A stretch of DNA of 64,000 nt, taken from the NCBI GenBank assembly GCA_942493055.1, contig OW818680.1, positions 372,001 to 436,000 on the forward strand. The letters are read 5' to 3'. This document shows positions 46,870-55,092 of this stretch, piece by piece. The notes beneath the pieces are model-generated. The model made no database searches, had not been told where the DNA came from, and saw only the letters and a list, made by a program, of their open reading frames with translations. Within the stretch, counting starts at the first letter, position 1. Each line of letters opens with the position of its first letter. The DNA comes from CAIZQW01 sp942493055. Lineage in GTDB: Bacteria > Verrucomicrobiota > Kiritimatiellia > RFP12 > UBA1067. The position numbers and the translations under genes were made by a program.

Positions 46870-47910
46870 CTACTCTTCACGGGTTGCCCGAACAGGCAAC
46901 CACGTCTCTGTTCCCAAATCAGTCGTGACTTTTAACAGTCCGCTGTACGAACCGGGCTGCACATCCTTCATACGCAACACAACAGGCAGCGTCAGGCCTC
47001 CTCCCGGCTGAAAGGCCGGAAACTCTTGTCTCCACGCACCGTCCGGGAAGTCGACCGGCTCATTAACCATCCCGAGCGCATTTGAAGAGAGTACGCTGAC
47101 CACGGCGGCCAGCGGTACGCCAGCTCCGCCCTCTGCCGTCACCTGCTCCAAGGAGAAGGCGAGCGGATGAGGTGAAACGTTGCGGAAGACAATATTCGCC
47201 TTCACCGAATCGCCCAAAATTAGCCCAAGCGACGAGTTGGCCTTAACCGAGAGCGGTCCCTGATAAGTGGATGAACCCTCACTGTAGATCCAGAAGGCCT
47301 CGCCTGAACGAAGCGTCTCGGCGTCGGGTTGCAGCACCTGACGCCACGTCCCGCTCAAAAGCCGATAGATCTTGTTGTGGTTATGAGCCGGCGAGCCTTG
47401 GAAGAACTGCTTAAAGGTCGGTGCCCCAGACCCGGCAACTGAAAAGCCGACGAAGCTGAAGCGGTTGGGTGTCCACCGCACCTGCTCCGAAATAACCACA
47501 CCTCGAATGGAGAGCGTCGTGGCTTCCAACGCATGGACGAGGTAGCCGGAGTTTGCCGAGAGCCGCCCGAGCCGCGAGAGCGAGGCATCTGCGCGGTGCG
47601 GCGCATACCAGACATTCCAACCTGCGAGCGACTGCATGTTCACGGCCGTGTTCTTGGCAAACTGCGCTTCTGACACCGGCAGCGTGTAAGCCGCCACCAT
47701 ATCTATCGGCTTGCCGTTGAAAAGCGTTGACGGGCTGTCAGCCTCTGGCGCCACCTCCAGCCAGATGGCATTCCAGCCAGTGCTTAACGAAACCGTCTGT
47801 GTCCGCATCACGGCGGCTTCTCCGCCCCACACCACGCTCGTAAACGCAAGCCCTATTACAGCAGCTCCTAAGAGCATCCGCCATGCCTGACCCGACTGAA
47901 TCTTATTCAT
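46870..47910 (-). CDS. Secreted beta-sandwich protein, first gene of the 27-kb operon
   Basis: The 346-residue protein has a signal peptide ending near WGG-EAAV. The mature start carries the TQTVSLSTGWNAIWLEV motif that often opens exported beta-rich proteins with an S-T-G-W-N signature. The rest is predicted beta-sandwich (SANSGYLVHAL, GEAFWIYSEGSSTYQGPL, NIVFRNVSPHPLAFSLEQV). A membrane anchor is not visible. Function is unknown. The frame extends to 48042, but AAAGGA 8 nt before ATG 47910, and the signal peptide, fix the shorter start. A predicted promoter lies just upstream (47966-47994). It is probably the small exported partner of the giant proteins downstream. Confidence 0.8.
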   Translation of the reverse strand: MNKIQSGQAWRMLLGAAVIGLAFTSVVWGGEAAVMRTQTVSLSTGWNAIWLEVAPEADSPSTLFNGKPIDMVAAYTLPVSEAQFAKNTAVNMQSLAGWNVWYAPHRADASLSRLGRLSANSGYLVHALEATTLSIRGVVISEQVRWTPNRFSFVGFSVAGSGAPTFKQFFQGSPAHNHNKIYRLLSGTWRQVLQPDAETLRSGEAFWIYSEGSSTYQGPLSVKANSSLGLILGDSVKANIVFRNVSPHPLAFSLEQVTAEGGAGVPLAAVVSVLSSNALGMVNEPVDFPDGAWRQEFPAFQPGGGLTLPVVLRMKDVQPGSYSGLLKVTTDLGTETWLPVRATREE

Positions 47911-47965
47911 AAAAGATCCTTTCTGCCGAACGAACCCATAAGAATATACTCGTTGACGTAATTTG

Positions 47966-47994
47966 AAAGTAGCGCAAGCTTGATCTAAAGTCAA
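47966..47994 (-). promoter_or_regulatory. Candidate promoter of the 27-kb surface operon
   Basis: On the minus strand TTGACT (47989-47994), a 17-nt spacer and TACTTT (47966-47971) precede ATG 47910, leaving a leader of about 50 nt. The -10 matches only 3 of 6 consensus positions. Confidence 0.4.
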
Positions 47995-48188
47995 TACGTT
48001 TTCTAAATATTTTTTGGACGGATCGAGCGAGCGACTCGGCACGTCACTTTGTCACTGAATCACGCGGTGATTCGTAAATAAGTTTAACAGGGTTCAACGT
48101 GGACATTTTCCAAATGGAGAAACCGATCCCCTGTCCCTCTTGTAGAGACCAGAGATCAGAGAGCCTTTTAAGGCGGAACTTCCTGCGC

Positions 48189-48219
48189 CAAAACAGGCAG
48201 CCGGGAACCGACTGCCTGT
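48189..48219 (-). terminator. Hairpin terminator candidate after the GH50-like gene
   Basis: ACAGGCAG (48193-48200) pairs with CTGCCTGT (48212-48219). Below the loop there is a further 3-bp inner stem after one mismatch. In minus-strand reading a TTTT run follows (48189-48192). The short T tract makes it a moderate candidate. Confidence 0.5.
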
Positions 48220-48271
48220 CTGTCTGACGCCTGACTCTTCCCACTAATAGGAATAGATTTGTGACGAAGGG

Positions 48272-50365
48272 CTATCTCTGGCTGCGGGTCTCATAGAGAC
48301 GGTAGCCAACTTCGCGTACCCCGGCAATCGTCTCGGGATAGGGTGTGTCGCAGCAGTCCACAAAGCCCACCTGGAAATTTTCGCCGTCAAAGCGGCCGGT
48401 TGTCGCCTGATCGCCAAACTGATGCCAGTGGACACCCACGACGTGAGGGTGCCGCAAGGCAGAGGTTACGTACTGGACATAGACGCGGCCGCGCTCTTCC
48501 TGATTTTCAACTTTAATCAGTCCCGGATGGAAGAGGCCGCGGTCGAGCGCGCCAAAGTGAAATTCACCGATGATCACAGGTTTGTCCAGACCAGCCGGCA
48601 GTTTGAAATCGTCCAGATGGCGTGCGTAGATATTGTAGCTGATCAGATCGCAGTGCCGGGCCGCCACACGCACAGCGAACTCGGGTCCCCGCCCCGAGAA
48701 GCGGCATCCCATATAAAGCTTGTGCGGCGCCGCAGCTTTGAACTCCTCGTGAATATTTCGGAAATAAGCATCCGCAATCGTCAGTGTGAAAGCGGTCAGG
48801 TCTTCGACAGCGTTTGTTCCCGGACGCTTGCAGACGGTGAGGAAGGCCTCCCAGTCAGCATACACCGAACCCCATTTAGCGTTAAGTTTATCTACTGTTC
48901 CATAACGCTGTTTCATGCGCCTTTGGAATTCCATCTTAGCCGCCTGCTCAGGCGGGGACTCCAGCGTCCATGATGCCAGGTCGGTCGGTCCGCCCCAGCT
49001 CAGTTCGTTATCCACGAAGAAGCCGAAGCACCACGGATCGTCCATCTCGGCTTTGTGCTCAGCCATCAGCCGGCGCACATCGGCACGGAAAGAGGGATCA
49101 AAGGGGTCGCGGAAGGGCCACCAGCCGTCGTGACTCCCAACAATGGGTTTCGACTTCAGCTCAAAGCGGTCCGTGTACGGGGTGCGGTCCATCAGGCAGA
49201 TCTTTTTATCGGAACTGTTGGCGATCGTGTTCATGCCCCAACTGCGTAACCGCACATGTGCAAGGTCAGCAAAGATGTCGTAGTATCCCTTGCCATATTT
49301 CCGATAGCAGTTGGCGGAGGAGAAGTCGTAGGTACGCTGAATATTGCGTTTCACATAGTAAGGATGCAGCAATTCATCGCGCGTCGTATAAAACGCGGCG
49401 AAGGGCGTCCCTTCCGCAGGCAGATCCGTGAAGTAGGCTTCGCGCTTGTCGAGCGGCGTCATCGCTGTTGAAGGGGTGACGCGCACGGGGCCGTGTGACC
49501 AATACAGACAACCTTCAGGGTCAACCATCCACCATGTTCCGTCGATCTTCTCCACGCGGAAATGGCCCGTCGCTTCGCGCTTCGGTCCAGTGGCCCAACC
49601 ACCGAAGCGGTTCCAGCCCTTGGGGCCGGGGTGAGCAGCCAAATCAGCCTTCTCTTTTTCGCGCTGAAGCACTAACTCCTCATCGGCGTGTATTTTTCCG
49701 GGCCACTCCTTGTGTTTGAACTGACCGTACGTGTCAATGAAGGGAAAGAACTGCGCTGGCGAAAGCTTCATCCACTCCGGCAGTGCGCTCCACTCCCCAG
49801 TGTGGGCCACAATTCGTCTCACGCCCCATTTCCAGTCCAATTTGGGCTCTTTGAGATAAACAGCGACGCTGACCACGTTTGAAGTGTCCAGATCCGCCAC
49901 CACGCCGGCTGTCATAAAAGGCCCAGCGCGCATCCCCGTCAGTCTTCCTGAGATCTCCCGGACGGACGGCAAGCTGGGTGGCAACGCCACGGAACAGGCG
50001 TGCTCACCCTTGCGCGGCAGCTTCACACGATCGACAAATACGCCTTTTGACTGGCCGGCATCTGCGCCGGGATTGGCGAGACGGATTGTCAGGGGCAGTT
50101 CACCTTTGCTGTCGCAGTGGACGAGTTCGAACGTCATGCGGTTGCACCCGGAAAGATTCCACGTCCCTTTAAACAGCACGCCCGGATATCCAGTGTTGCC
50201 TTGGGTTTCGATCGCCAAGAGCCCCTCCTTCAAGACGAACGTGCCGCCCGAGTGCGCGGATACCAAAGAGAGAGGAGTAAGCGTTGCATCAAAAAGAATG
50301 ATCTCCTCCGCAACGGCGAGCTGTGTTACCAGCAGGATGAGTCCAATGATCCGTATTCGTTTCAT
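48272..50365 (-). CDS. Exported GH50-like glycoside hydrolase (agarase family-like)
   Basis: The 697-residue protein has a signal peptide (about 1-19), an N-terminal beta-sandwich (about 20-200) and a TIM barrel. The barrel carries WWMVDPEGCLYWSHG (278-292), the acid/base candidate Glu454 in FVDNELSW and the nucleophile candidate Glu601 in IIGEFHFG, placing it in clan GH-A. The N-A-T-G-x-F-x-x-E-x-x-x-G-x-W-W-x-V-D-P-E-G style is typical of agarase (GH50-like) sequences as I recall them. It would hydrolyse a beta-linked galactan or similar algal polysaccharide outside the cytoplasm; substrate not proven. No Shine-Dalgarno sequence precedes ATG 50365, and the promoter predicts a leaderless start. 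The frame extends to 50506 but without a signal peptide. Confidence 0.78.
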   Translation of the reverse strand: MKRIRIIGLILLVTQLAVAEEIILFDATLTPLSLVSAHSGGTFVLKEGLLAIETQGNTGYPGVLFKGTWNLSGCNRMTFELVHCDSKGELPLTIRLANPGADAGQSKGVFVDRVKLPRKGEHACSVALPPSLPSVREISGRLTGMRAGPFMTAGVVADLDTSNVVSVAVYLKEPKLDWKWGVRRIVAHTGEWSALPEWMKLSPAQFFPFIDTYGQFKHKEWPGKIHADEELVLQREKEKADLAAHPGPKGWNRFGGWATGPKREATGHFRVEKIDGTWWMVDPEGCLYWSHGPVRVTPSTAMTPLDKREAYFTDLPAEGTPFAAFYTTRDELLHPYYVKRNIQRTYDFSSANCYRKYGKGYYDIFADLAHVRLRSWGMNTIANSSDKKICLMDRTPYTDRFELKSKPIVGSHDGWWPFRDPFDPSFRADVRRLMAEHKAEMDDPWCFGFFVDNELSWGGPTDLASWTLESPPEQAAKMEFQRRMKQRYGTVDKLNAKWGSVYADWEAFLTVCKRPGTNAVEDLTAFTLTIADAYFRNIHEEFKAAAPHKLYMGCRFSGRGPEFAVRVAARHCDLISYNIYARHLDDFKLPAGLDKPVIIGEFHFGALDRGLFHPGLIKVENQEERGRVYVQYVTSALRHPHVVGVHWHQFGDQATTGRFDGENFQVGFVDCCDTPYPETIAGVREVGYRLYETRSQR

Positions 50366-50373
50366 AATTTTGA

Positions 50374-50402
50374 AGAATACATAAATACCCCAATAAGAAC
50401 AA
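50374..50402 (-). promoter_or_regulatory. Promoter for the GH50-like gene
   Basis: On the minus strand TTGTTC (50397-50402), a 17-nt spacer and TATTCT (50374-50379) predict a start near 50367, within about 2 nt of the ATG. This is a leaderless candidate. Confidence 0.45.
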
Positions 50403-50426
50403 GAGAAATGATAATCGGTGCAACGT

Positions 50427-50455
50427 TTGACTAAACAGAAAAAAAACACTATAGT
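50427..50455 (+). promoter_or_regulatory. Promoter for the DUF502 gene
   Basis: TTGACT (50427-50432), a 17-nt spacer and TATAGT (50450-50455) give an expected start near 50462, 26 nt before ATG 50488. No Shine-Dalgarno sequence is visible. It diverges from the GH50-like promoter only 24 bp away. Confidence 0.7.
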
Positions 50456-50487
50456 AAGCGACTTAAACGACAAAAAAAACCTGTGTA

Positions 50488-51177
50488 ATGAGCCAAGCAA
50501 CAGCACCTATGAAATCCAAAACAGACATCCCCGAACATTCAGCCTTCAGCAAACATCTCCGAACCCGTCTCATCTCCGGGATTCTCGTCCTGATTCCGCT
50601 TGCAACAACACTTTTTATCCTGAATATCATTCTCGCATCGCTCACGGCCTTCGTGCGCCCGCTCTTAAAACCCTTTGTGGGAGAGATTCACGAGAACGCG
50701 GTAACGCTCATTGCCTTATGCGTCACGACGCTGGTCATCTATTTTACAGGCCTCGTCACCAATTATCTCATCGGACGTCGCATGATCAGCCTGGGCGAAC
50801 GCGTGCTCATGAAGATGCCCATCATCAAATCCGTCTACTCCGCGTCCAAACAGGTCGTGGAGACGTTTTCATCATCGACCAAAGCAGCCTTTAAAGCTGT
50901 TGCGCTTGTCGAGTTCCCGCGAAAAGGCTCGTTGGCCATCGGGTTTGTCACTGGCTCAATGACCACCCCCGAGGGGAAATTCGTTTATCGCGTTTTTATT
51001 GCAACCACACCAAACCCCACCACGGGTTTTCTCCTGCTTCTTCCTGTGGACGAGGTTCAGTTCACGGACATCTCTGTTGAAGACGGCGTGAAGATGCTCG
51101 TCTCTGGTGGCGTGCTCGCTCCAGAAACCTATCAGATACGCCCTCCCCCGAGCCAACTGACACAAGCTGTCGGCTAG
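50488..51177 (+). CDS. DUF502 membrane protein
   Basis: The 229-residue protein has two membrane segments near the N-terminus (LRTRLISGILVLIPLATTLFILNIIL and a second around TLIALCVTTLVIYFTGLVTNY, quoted only by their ends), then the family stretch SLGERVLMKMPIIKSVYSASKQVVETF and a soluble beta domain with LVEFPRKGSLAIGFVTG and FLLLLPVDEVQFTDISVEDG. This is DUF502, widespread and of unknown function, probably in the inner membrane. It is not obviously tied to the neighbouring polysaccharide genes and may be a housekeeping insertion between them. Its 3' end faces the toroid-protein gene with an 11-bp gap. Confidence 0.88.
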   Translation: MSQATAPMKSKTDIPEHSAFSKHLRTRLISGILVLIPLATTLFILNIILASLTAFVRPLLKPFVGEIHENAVTLIALCVTTLVIYFTGLVTNYLIGRRMISLGERVLMKMPIIKSVYSASKQVVETFSSSTKAAFKAVALVEFPRKGSLAIGFVTGSMTTPEGKFVYRVFIATTPNPTTGFLLLLPVDEVQFTDISVEDGVKMLVSGGVLAPETYQIRPPPSQLTQAVG

Positions 51178-51188
51178 CGTACCCCCGT

Positions 51189-52994
51189 TTATTTGCGCGT
51201 CAGTTGCTTGAAATCATACGTAAGCGTCTGGCCTCCGTAGGTAAGCGAAAGAACCCCCTGCCCTGCGTCTTGGTGGACCCATGGGTTATGGAGCATCGGC
51301 CAGTTGGCATACTCCACTGATTTCCCCGCTATTTTGTTTTCACCCTTGTAGGGTTCCTTGTGTTGGAGATAGGCACATTCAAGCGTAACGCCTTTCAGGG
51401 TCGTGACACGCACAAGCGGCTTCGCGGCATTCAGTTGCGTCACATCAACCTTGACCTTGCTGATGACAGCCTGCATGAAGCGCTGAAGCTCGGCGTCCAC
51501 ACCGCCGCCGGCAAATTGTTTCAACTCGGCGGTCTCCAGCACCCACGCATTCTTTCGCGCATCGACCCAGAGCATCTCGTGACTCCCCCACTTCTTGCCC
51601 CACGTATAGGGTGCGACGCTCTGAAAGGCCATCAACATGCCGCCATTGTGACAGAAGACCCAACCGTTTTTTTCAACCCGTTTAACAATGGAGCCGGATG
51701 CTGGAAAGGGCGCATAGAGTTTGTAGTAGGGGTAGTTCGCCGGAACCTGGTAGATTCCGAGCAGGGTCCCCTCGTGCTGCAAATACTGGCTAAACGGATT
51801 CTCTCCGTATCCAAGCGCATTGGCCACGTTTTCCGAGAGCTTATACGGTCTCCTGGGGTTTTCCATGCAGACTGAAAAGGTGGAGGAGGGCTTGGGTGAG
51901 ATCCATTTCAGCATCTGCCGGCGTGACTCTTTGTAAAGGCCGCTCGTCTCGTTTTTCTCTTTGTCCCACTGACTGCAGAGGCTATAGGCGGGCGTGTGGT
52001 AGGTCATACGCTTGACCTGATTGACGGATGAAAAATGCGTGAAGGTCGCTTTGCGGTCCTGGGCGATTTTAACGATGATCTCCGGTACCTGATACCGCCC
52101 CGGTTCCGCCATCCAAAAGGAGTGTATCCACCCTGTCCCCGATGCGGCGATAGGACGCCCTGCCCCAAAATAAAGCCAGGCCGCCGTGGCAGTCGCAGCC
52201 ATGCTGTCCGGACTGGTATCCGTCGAATACCAATACTTGGCACGTGAAGCCGAACCGACGTTATAGCCTTGATTCCACGTACAGGCGATATCTACAAGCA
52301 TGGCATCCAAGGCAAAGGTTGCCGCCTTGCGCAGCTCCTGGTCCTTGGCAAATTCCACGACCATGCGGATGGCTGAGAGATTGACCGCCAGATAGATGGG
52401 GGCTCCATATTCGCCATGATTCTGTGTGGCTATTTCCTTGAAGCGCTTCATCAGTCGGTTCTTCGTGGCTGCTTTGATTCCCGTTGCATCCAGTCCGTCC
52501 CGGTCCACAACGTCAGACCACTCTTCAGCAGCCAGAAACCCTGCCCCGTCCATCATGAGAAAATAGTTCCAGGCGCCCTTTGCATATCCTTCGAGTTCGC
52601 GATGGCGCCACGTCGCCACATAGTCTTTAATTTTTAAAGCAGTAGCCGTCGGTATCTTATCTTTGCCCAAGAAATAAGCGTTCACCAATGCGACCTTGTC
52701 AAATGGGTCAAGCTTATTTGCATCTTTCTTGGCCTGCGTTAAGACAGCACTCACGGATGCATCCAGCTTCTCCAGCGCATATTTCGTATCCGTGTTTAAG
52801 AGCAAGCGTGCCGCATACGCAGGCGCTGAATGCTTCGGGTAGGTTTCATCACGCCCTTTTGGCACCTGCGTCGCCACATAACGTATCAAGGCCTGGCTGC
52901 GAGCAGCATAGTCCTCACCCTGTAAAACCAATTCCTGGGCAAGCAATGCTCCCGCACTTCCGAACACCAGTAGACAGAGCAGCATCTTATTCAT
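51189..52994 (-). CDS. Exported protein with probable alpha/alpha toroid fold
   Basis: The 601-residue protein has a signal peptide (about 1-20). The N-terminal 330 residues are a series of helical hairpins with Trp/Tyr-rich turns (YNVGSASRAKYWYSTDTSPDS, quoted in part), as in polysaccharide lyases and GH-type toroids. The C-terminal half is beta-rich (HNGGMLMAFQSVAPYTWGKKWGS, split), resembling the domain of lyases of the heparinase type. I cannot name a family or catalytic residues. Genomic setting (co-directional with a beta-helix enzyme and AraC regulator; gap of one base) supports a role in polysaccharide breakdown. Without a family match, the reaction stays open. Confidence 0.72.
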   Translation of the reverse strand: MNKMLLCLLVFGSAGALLAQELVLQGEDYAARSQALIRYVATQVPKGRDETYPKHSAPAYAARLLLNTDTKYALEKLDASVSAVLTQAKKDANKLDPFDKVALVNAYFLGKDKIPTATALKIKDYVATWRHRELEGYAKGAWNYFLMMDGAGFLAAEEWSDVVDRDGLDATGIKAATKNRLMKRFKEIATQNHGEYGAPIYLAVNLSAIRMVVEFAKDQELRKAATFALDAMLVDIACTWNQGYNVGSASRAKYWYSTDTSPDSMAATATAAWLYFGAGRPIAASGTGWIHSFWMAEPGRYQVPEIIVKIAQDRKATFTHFSSVNQVKRMTYHTPAYSLCSQWDKEKNETSGLYKESRRQMLKWISPKPSSTFSVCMENPRRPYKLSENVANALGYGENPFSQYLQHEGTLLGIYQVPANYPYYKLYAPFPASGSIVKRVEKNGWVFCHNGGMLMAFQSVAPYTWGKKWGSHEMLWVDARKNAWVLETAELKQFAGGGVDAELQRFMQAVISKVKVDVTQLNAAKPLVRVTTLKGVTLECAYLQHKEPYKGENKIAGKSVEYANWPMLHNPWVHQDAGQGVLSLTYGGQTLTYDFKQLTRK

Positions 52995-52995
52995 A

Positions 52996-55092
52996 TTAGT
53001 AACCGGAAGCCTTTAAATCAATGTGAGAGTCAAATGTTCCTTTTTCCTGCTTAAGGAATTCGGCCTCTCTGCGCAGGGCTAAACGATCCGGAAGGCTCTG
53101 ACGCCAGGTGTCGCGATAGAGTCCAATCTTTTCAAAGGGTATCTCGCGTATCGCCGGCCAAAGGCTGAGGATGCGCGCCCCTGCTTTGGGACGGAAATCA
53201 AGCGCCGATGGATTTTCAAAACCCGCCTCTTCAATGGACTTCATCAGGATGGGTTCACTGATCTGGCTGTACTTGAAGTCCTCTGGCTTGCCTGATTTAC
53301 GGATGGGCATTTTACAGCCGACAGCACTGTTGTTGGTCAAGAGATTGCCCGTCGGATGGCCCCAGCGTTCCGGATTCATCCGGGCCAATGCAGGATAGCG
53401 AACCGACCAGGGCGGCTGCTGAACCTGATACTCCTCAAGCTTTTTGCACATCCCCGGATGGTCCTTATAACCGCGTGAAAGCCCACGCGTATCGATCTGA
53501 AAACCAGCAGAGACGCACGCGATCGAAAGATTTCCCGTCACAATGTTGTCATGTCCGCCGCCGACAAAGGGGCCGTATGCCGTGTTGTAACAGACGTTGT
53601 GAATGATCGTATCCCCGCTGTCACCGTCATCCACATAAAAGCCGTTGATTTGAGGGGAGTCGTAGACGAAGTTGTAGCGTAAGACATTTCCACGGCTCGT
53701 CCGGTCGAGACACGAATAGAAGGCCCCCACATCGCCGGAGTCGAGCGCTGCACGCGCCACTTCATTATACTCGAAGCGACTGTCGTTGTTGTTGAAGTAC
53801 AAGACCGCCGCATGCGGAATATCATGGAAGAAGTTATGAGTGATCGTGTAGCCGACACCGGCCTTGCAATCAATCGGTGGCGCGTAGGTGTTCTGATGAC
53901 GGCCGATGCGCCAGAAGCGTGAATTGTCTACAACACATTCCGACGAGATCAATTGTTTGCGATCACCGCCTGAGAGCACCACACCGGACTTGCCGATGTC
54001 ACTGAAATCGCAGCTTTGAATGCGATGCCGCCATGCATCCTTCATGGAGACCGCAGTTCCGCAGATACGCGTAAAGGTGCAGCCGTTTATCTTGACCTGC
54101 GCGGAGCGTTCCACGACAATGCCGTCGCCGAGATTTCCCGTAAAGACAATCCCCTCGATTGTCACATCTGTCGCGCCGGAAATGGAGAGCATCGGCACGG
54201 TCTGGTTCGCAATCAGCGCCTCCTCCGGGGGGTCGGGTGTCGGGGACAAAAAGTAGAGCCGCTTCTCCTTAAACCGGACACACCACTCTCCGGGCGTGTC
54301 CAATTCTTCCAATGCGTTAATCACGCAGAACTCCTCCATGCCATTGCCAAGCGCTGGGGGCTTCGCATACTTCGACCCTATGCCTCGACTGACGCCCAGT
54401 GCGAATGTTGCGGTCTGCTTCTGAACATCAAGGGCTGACACGTTGATTGCGGTGCGCGTCCATGGGACAACCCAAAAGCCTTGGAACCAGAGCCCCTCTT
54501 CGACAGACCAATTTTTGAGATGGGACGTCTTTGTCTGGATGACACCGCCCCGCGTTCCCTTGCCCCCTTTCAGATCGCCCTTATCCAGAACAGCATCCAC
54601 TTTAAGATAGCCGCTGTTCGGGAAGCGGGAGAGCGGCATCCACTCCTGATTGACCATCAACTGGCAGAGCCCGCCGAAATCACCGAAGGTTTCCGGATAC
54701 GGCCCCGCGTGCGCGATACCAGACTTCTTCAGGTCAAGCCAAAAGAGCCTGTCTTTGAGAGCAGGTAAAAGACGCTTCAACAACGCTTCATCCGTCACTC
54801 GTTGCCAATCGGCTTTCTGGACCCGGATCCCCGTATTGATCACGACCGAACCCCTTTCAGCCGCGCGTATGCAGAGGCCCGAGTGGCGAGCTGTTAATTC
54901 GAGCGTATGGGTCTGCCCGTAGACGCCCGGCTTCAAAAGGATGACTGTTTTGGTTGCATTTGTTATCGCCTTCAGGGTCGCGGCAAGCTCTTCTGGCTTC
55001 GGCGTGAGATAAATCTTGGACTGAGCACAGGCAAGTTGGGTCACGCACAACACGTAAAACAGGATCACGGGCGACTTCAGAAAATTCGTCAT
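52996..55092 (-). CDS. Exported right-handed beta-helix enzyme (GH141-like candidate)
   Basis: The 698-residue protein has a signal peptide (about 1-23) and an N-terminal pectin-lyase-like start (TVILLKPGVYGQTHTLEL). A long array of beta-helix coils follows (DVTIEGIVFTGNLGDGIVVE, QVKINGCTFTRICGTAVSM, GYTITHNFFHDIPHAAVLY, and GDVGAFYSCLDRT). Several Asp/Glu residues lie in the DSGDVGAFYS and VDDGDSGDT loops and may be catalytic. The layout resembles GH141/GH110-type glycosidases, but the family is not certain. The start overlaps the AraC regulator stop as ATGA, so the two are translationally coupled. The next gene begins one base after its stop. Secreted carbohydrate-active role. Confidence 0.78.
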   Translation of the reverse strand: MTNFLKSPVILFYVLCVTQLACAQSKIYLTPKPEELAATLKAITNATKTVILLKPGVYGQTHTLELTARHSGLCIRAAERGSVVINTGIRVQKADWQRVTDEALLKRLLPALKDRLFWLDLKKSGIAHAGPYPETFGDFGGLCQLMVNQEWMPLSRFPNSGYLKVDAVLDKGDLKGGKGTRGGVIQTKTSHLKNWSVEEGLWFQGFWVVPWTRTAINVSALDVQKQTATFALGVSRGIGSKYAKPPALGNGMEEFCVINALEELDTPGEWCVRFKEKRLYFLSPTPDPPEEALIANQTVPMLSISGATDVTIEGIVFTGNLGDGIVVERSAQVKINGCTFTRICGTAVSMKDAWRHRIQSCDFSDIGKSGVVLSGGDRKQLISSECVVDNSRFWRIGRHQNTYAPPIDCKAGVGYTITHNFFHDIPHAAVLYFNNNDSRFEYNEVARAALDSGDVGAFYSCLDRTSRGNVLRYNFVYDSPQINGFYVDDGDSGDTIIHNVCYNTAYGPFVGGGHDNIVTGNLSIACVSAGFQIDTRGLSRGYKDHPGMCKKLEEYQVQQPPWSVRYPALARMNPERWGHPTGNLLTNNSAVGCKMPIRKSGKPEDFKYSQISEPILMKSIEEAGFENPSALDFRPKAGARILSLWPAIREIPFEKIGLYRDTWRQSLPDRLALRREAEFLKQEKGTFDSHIDLKASGY

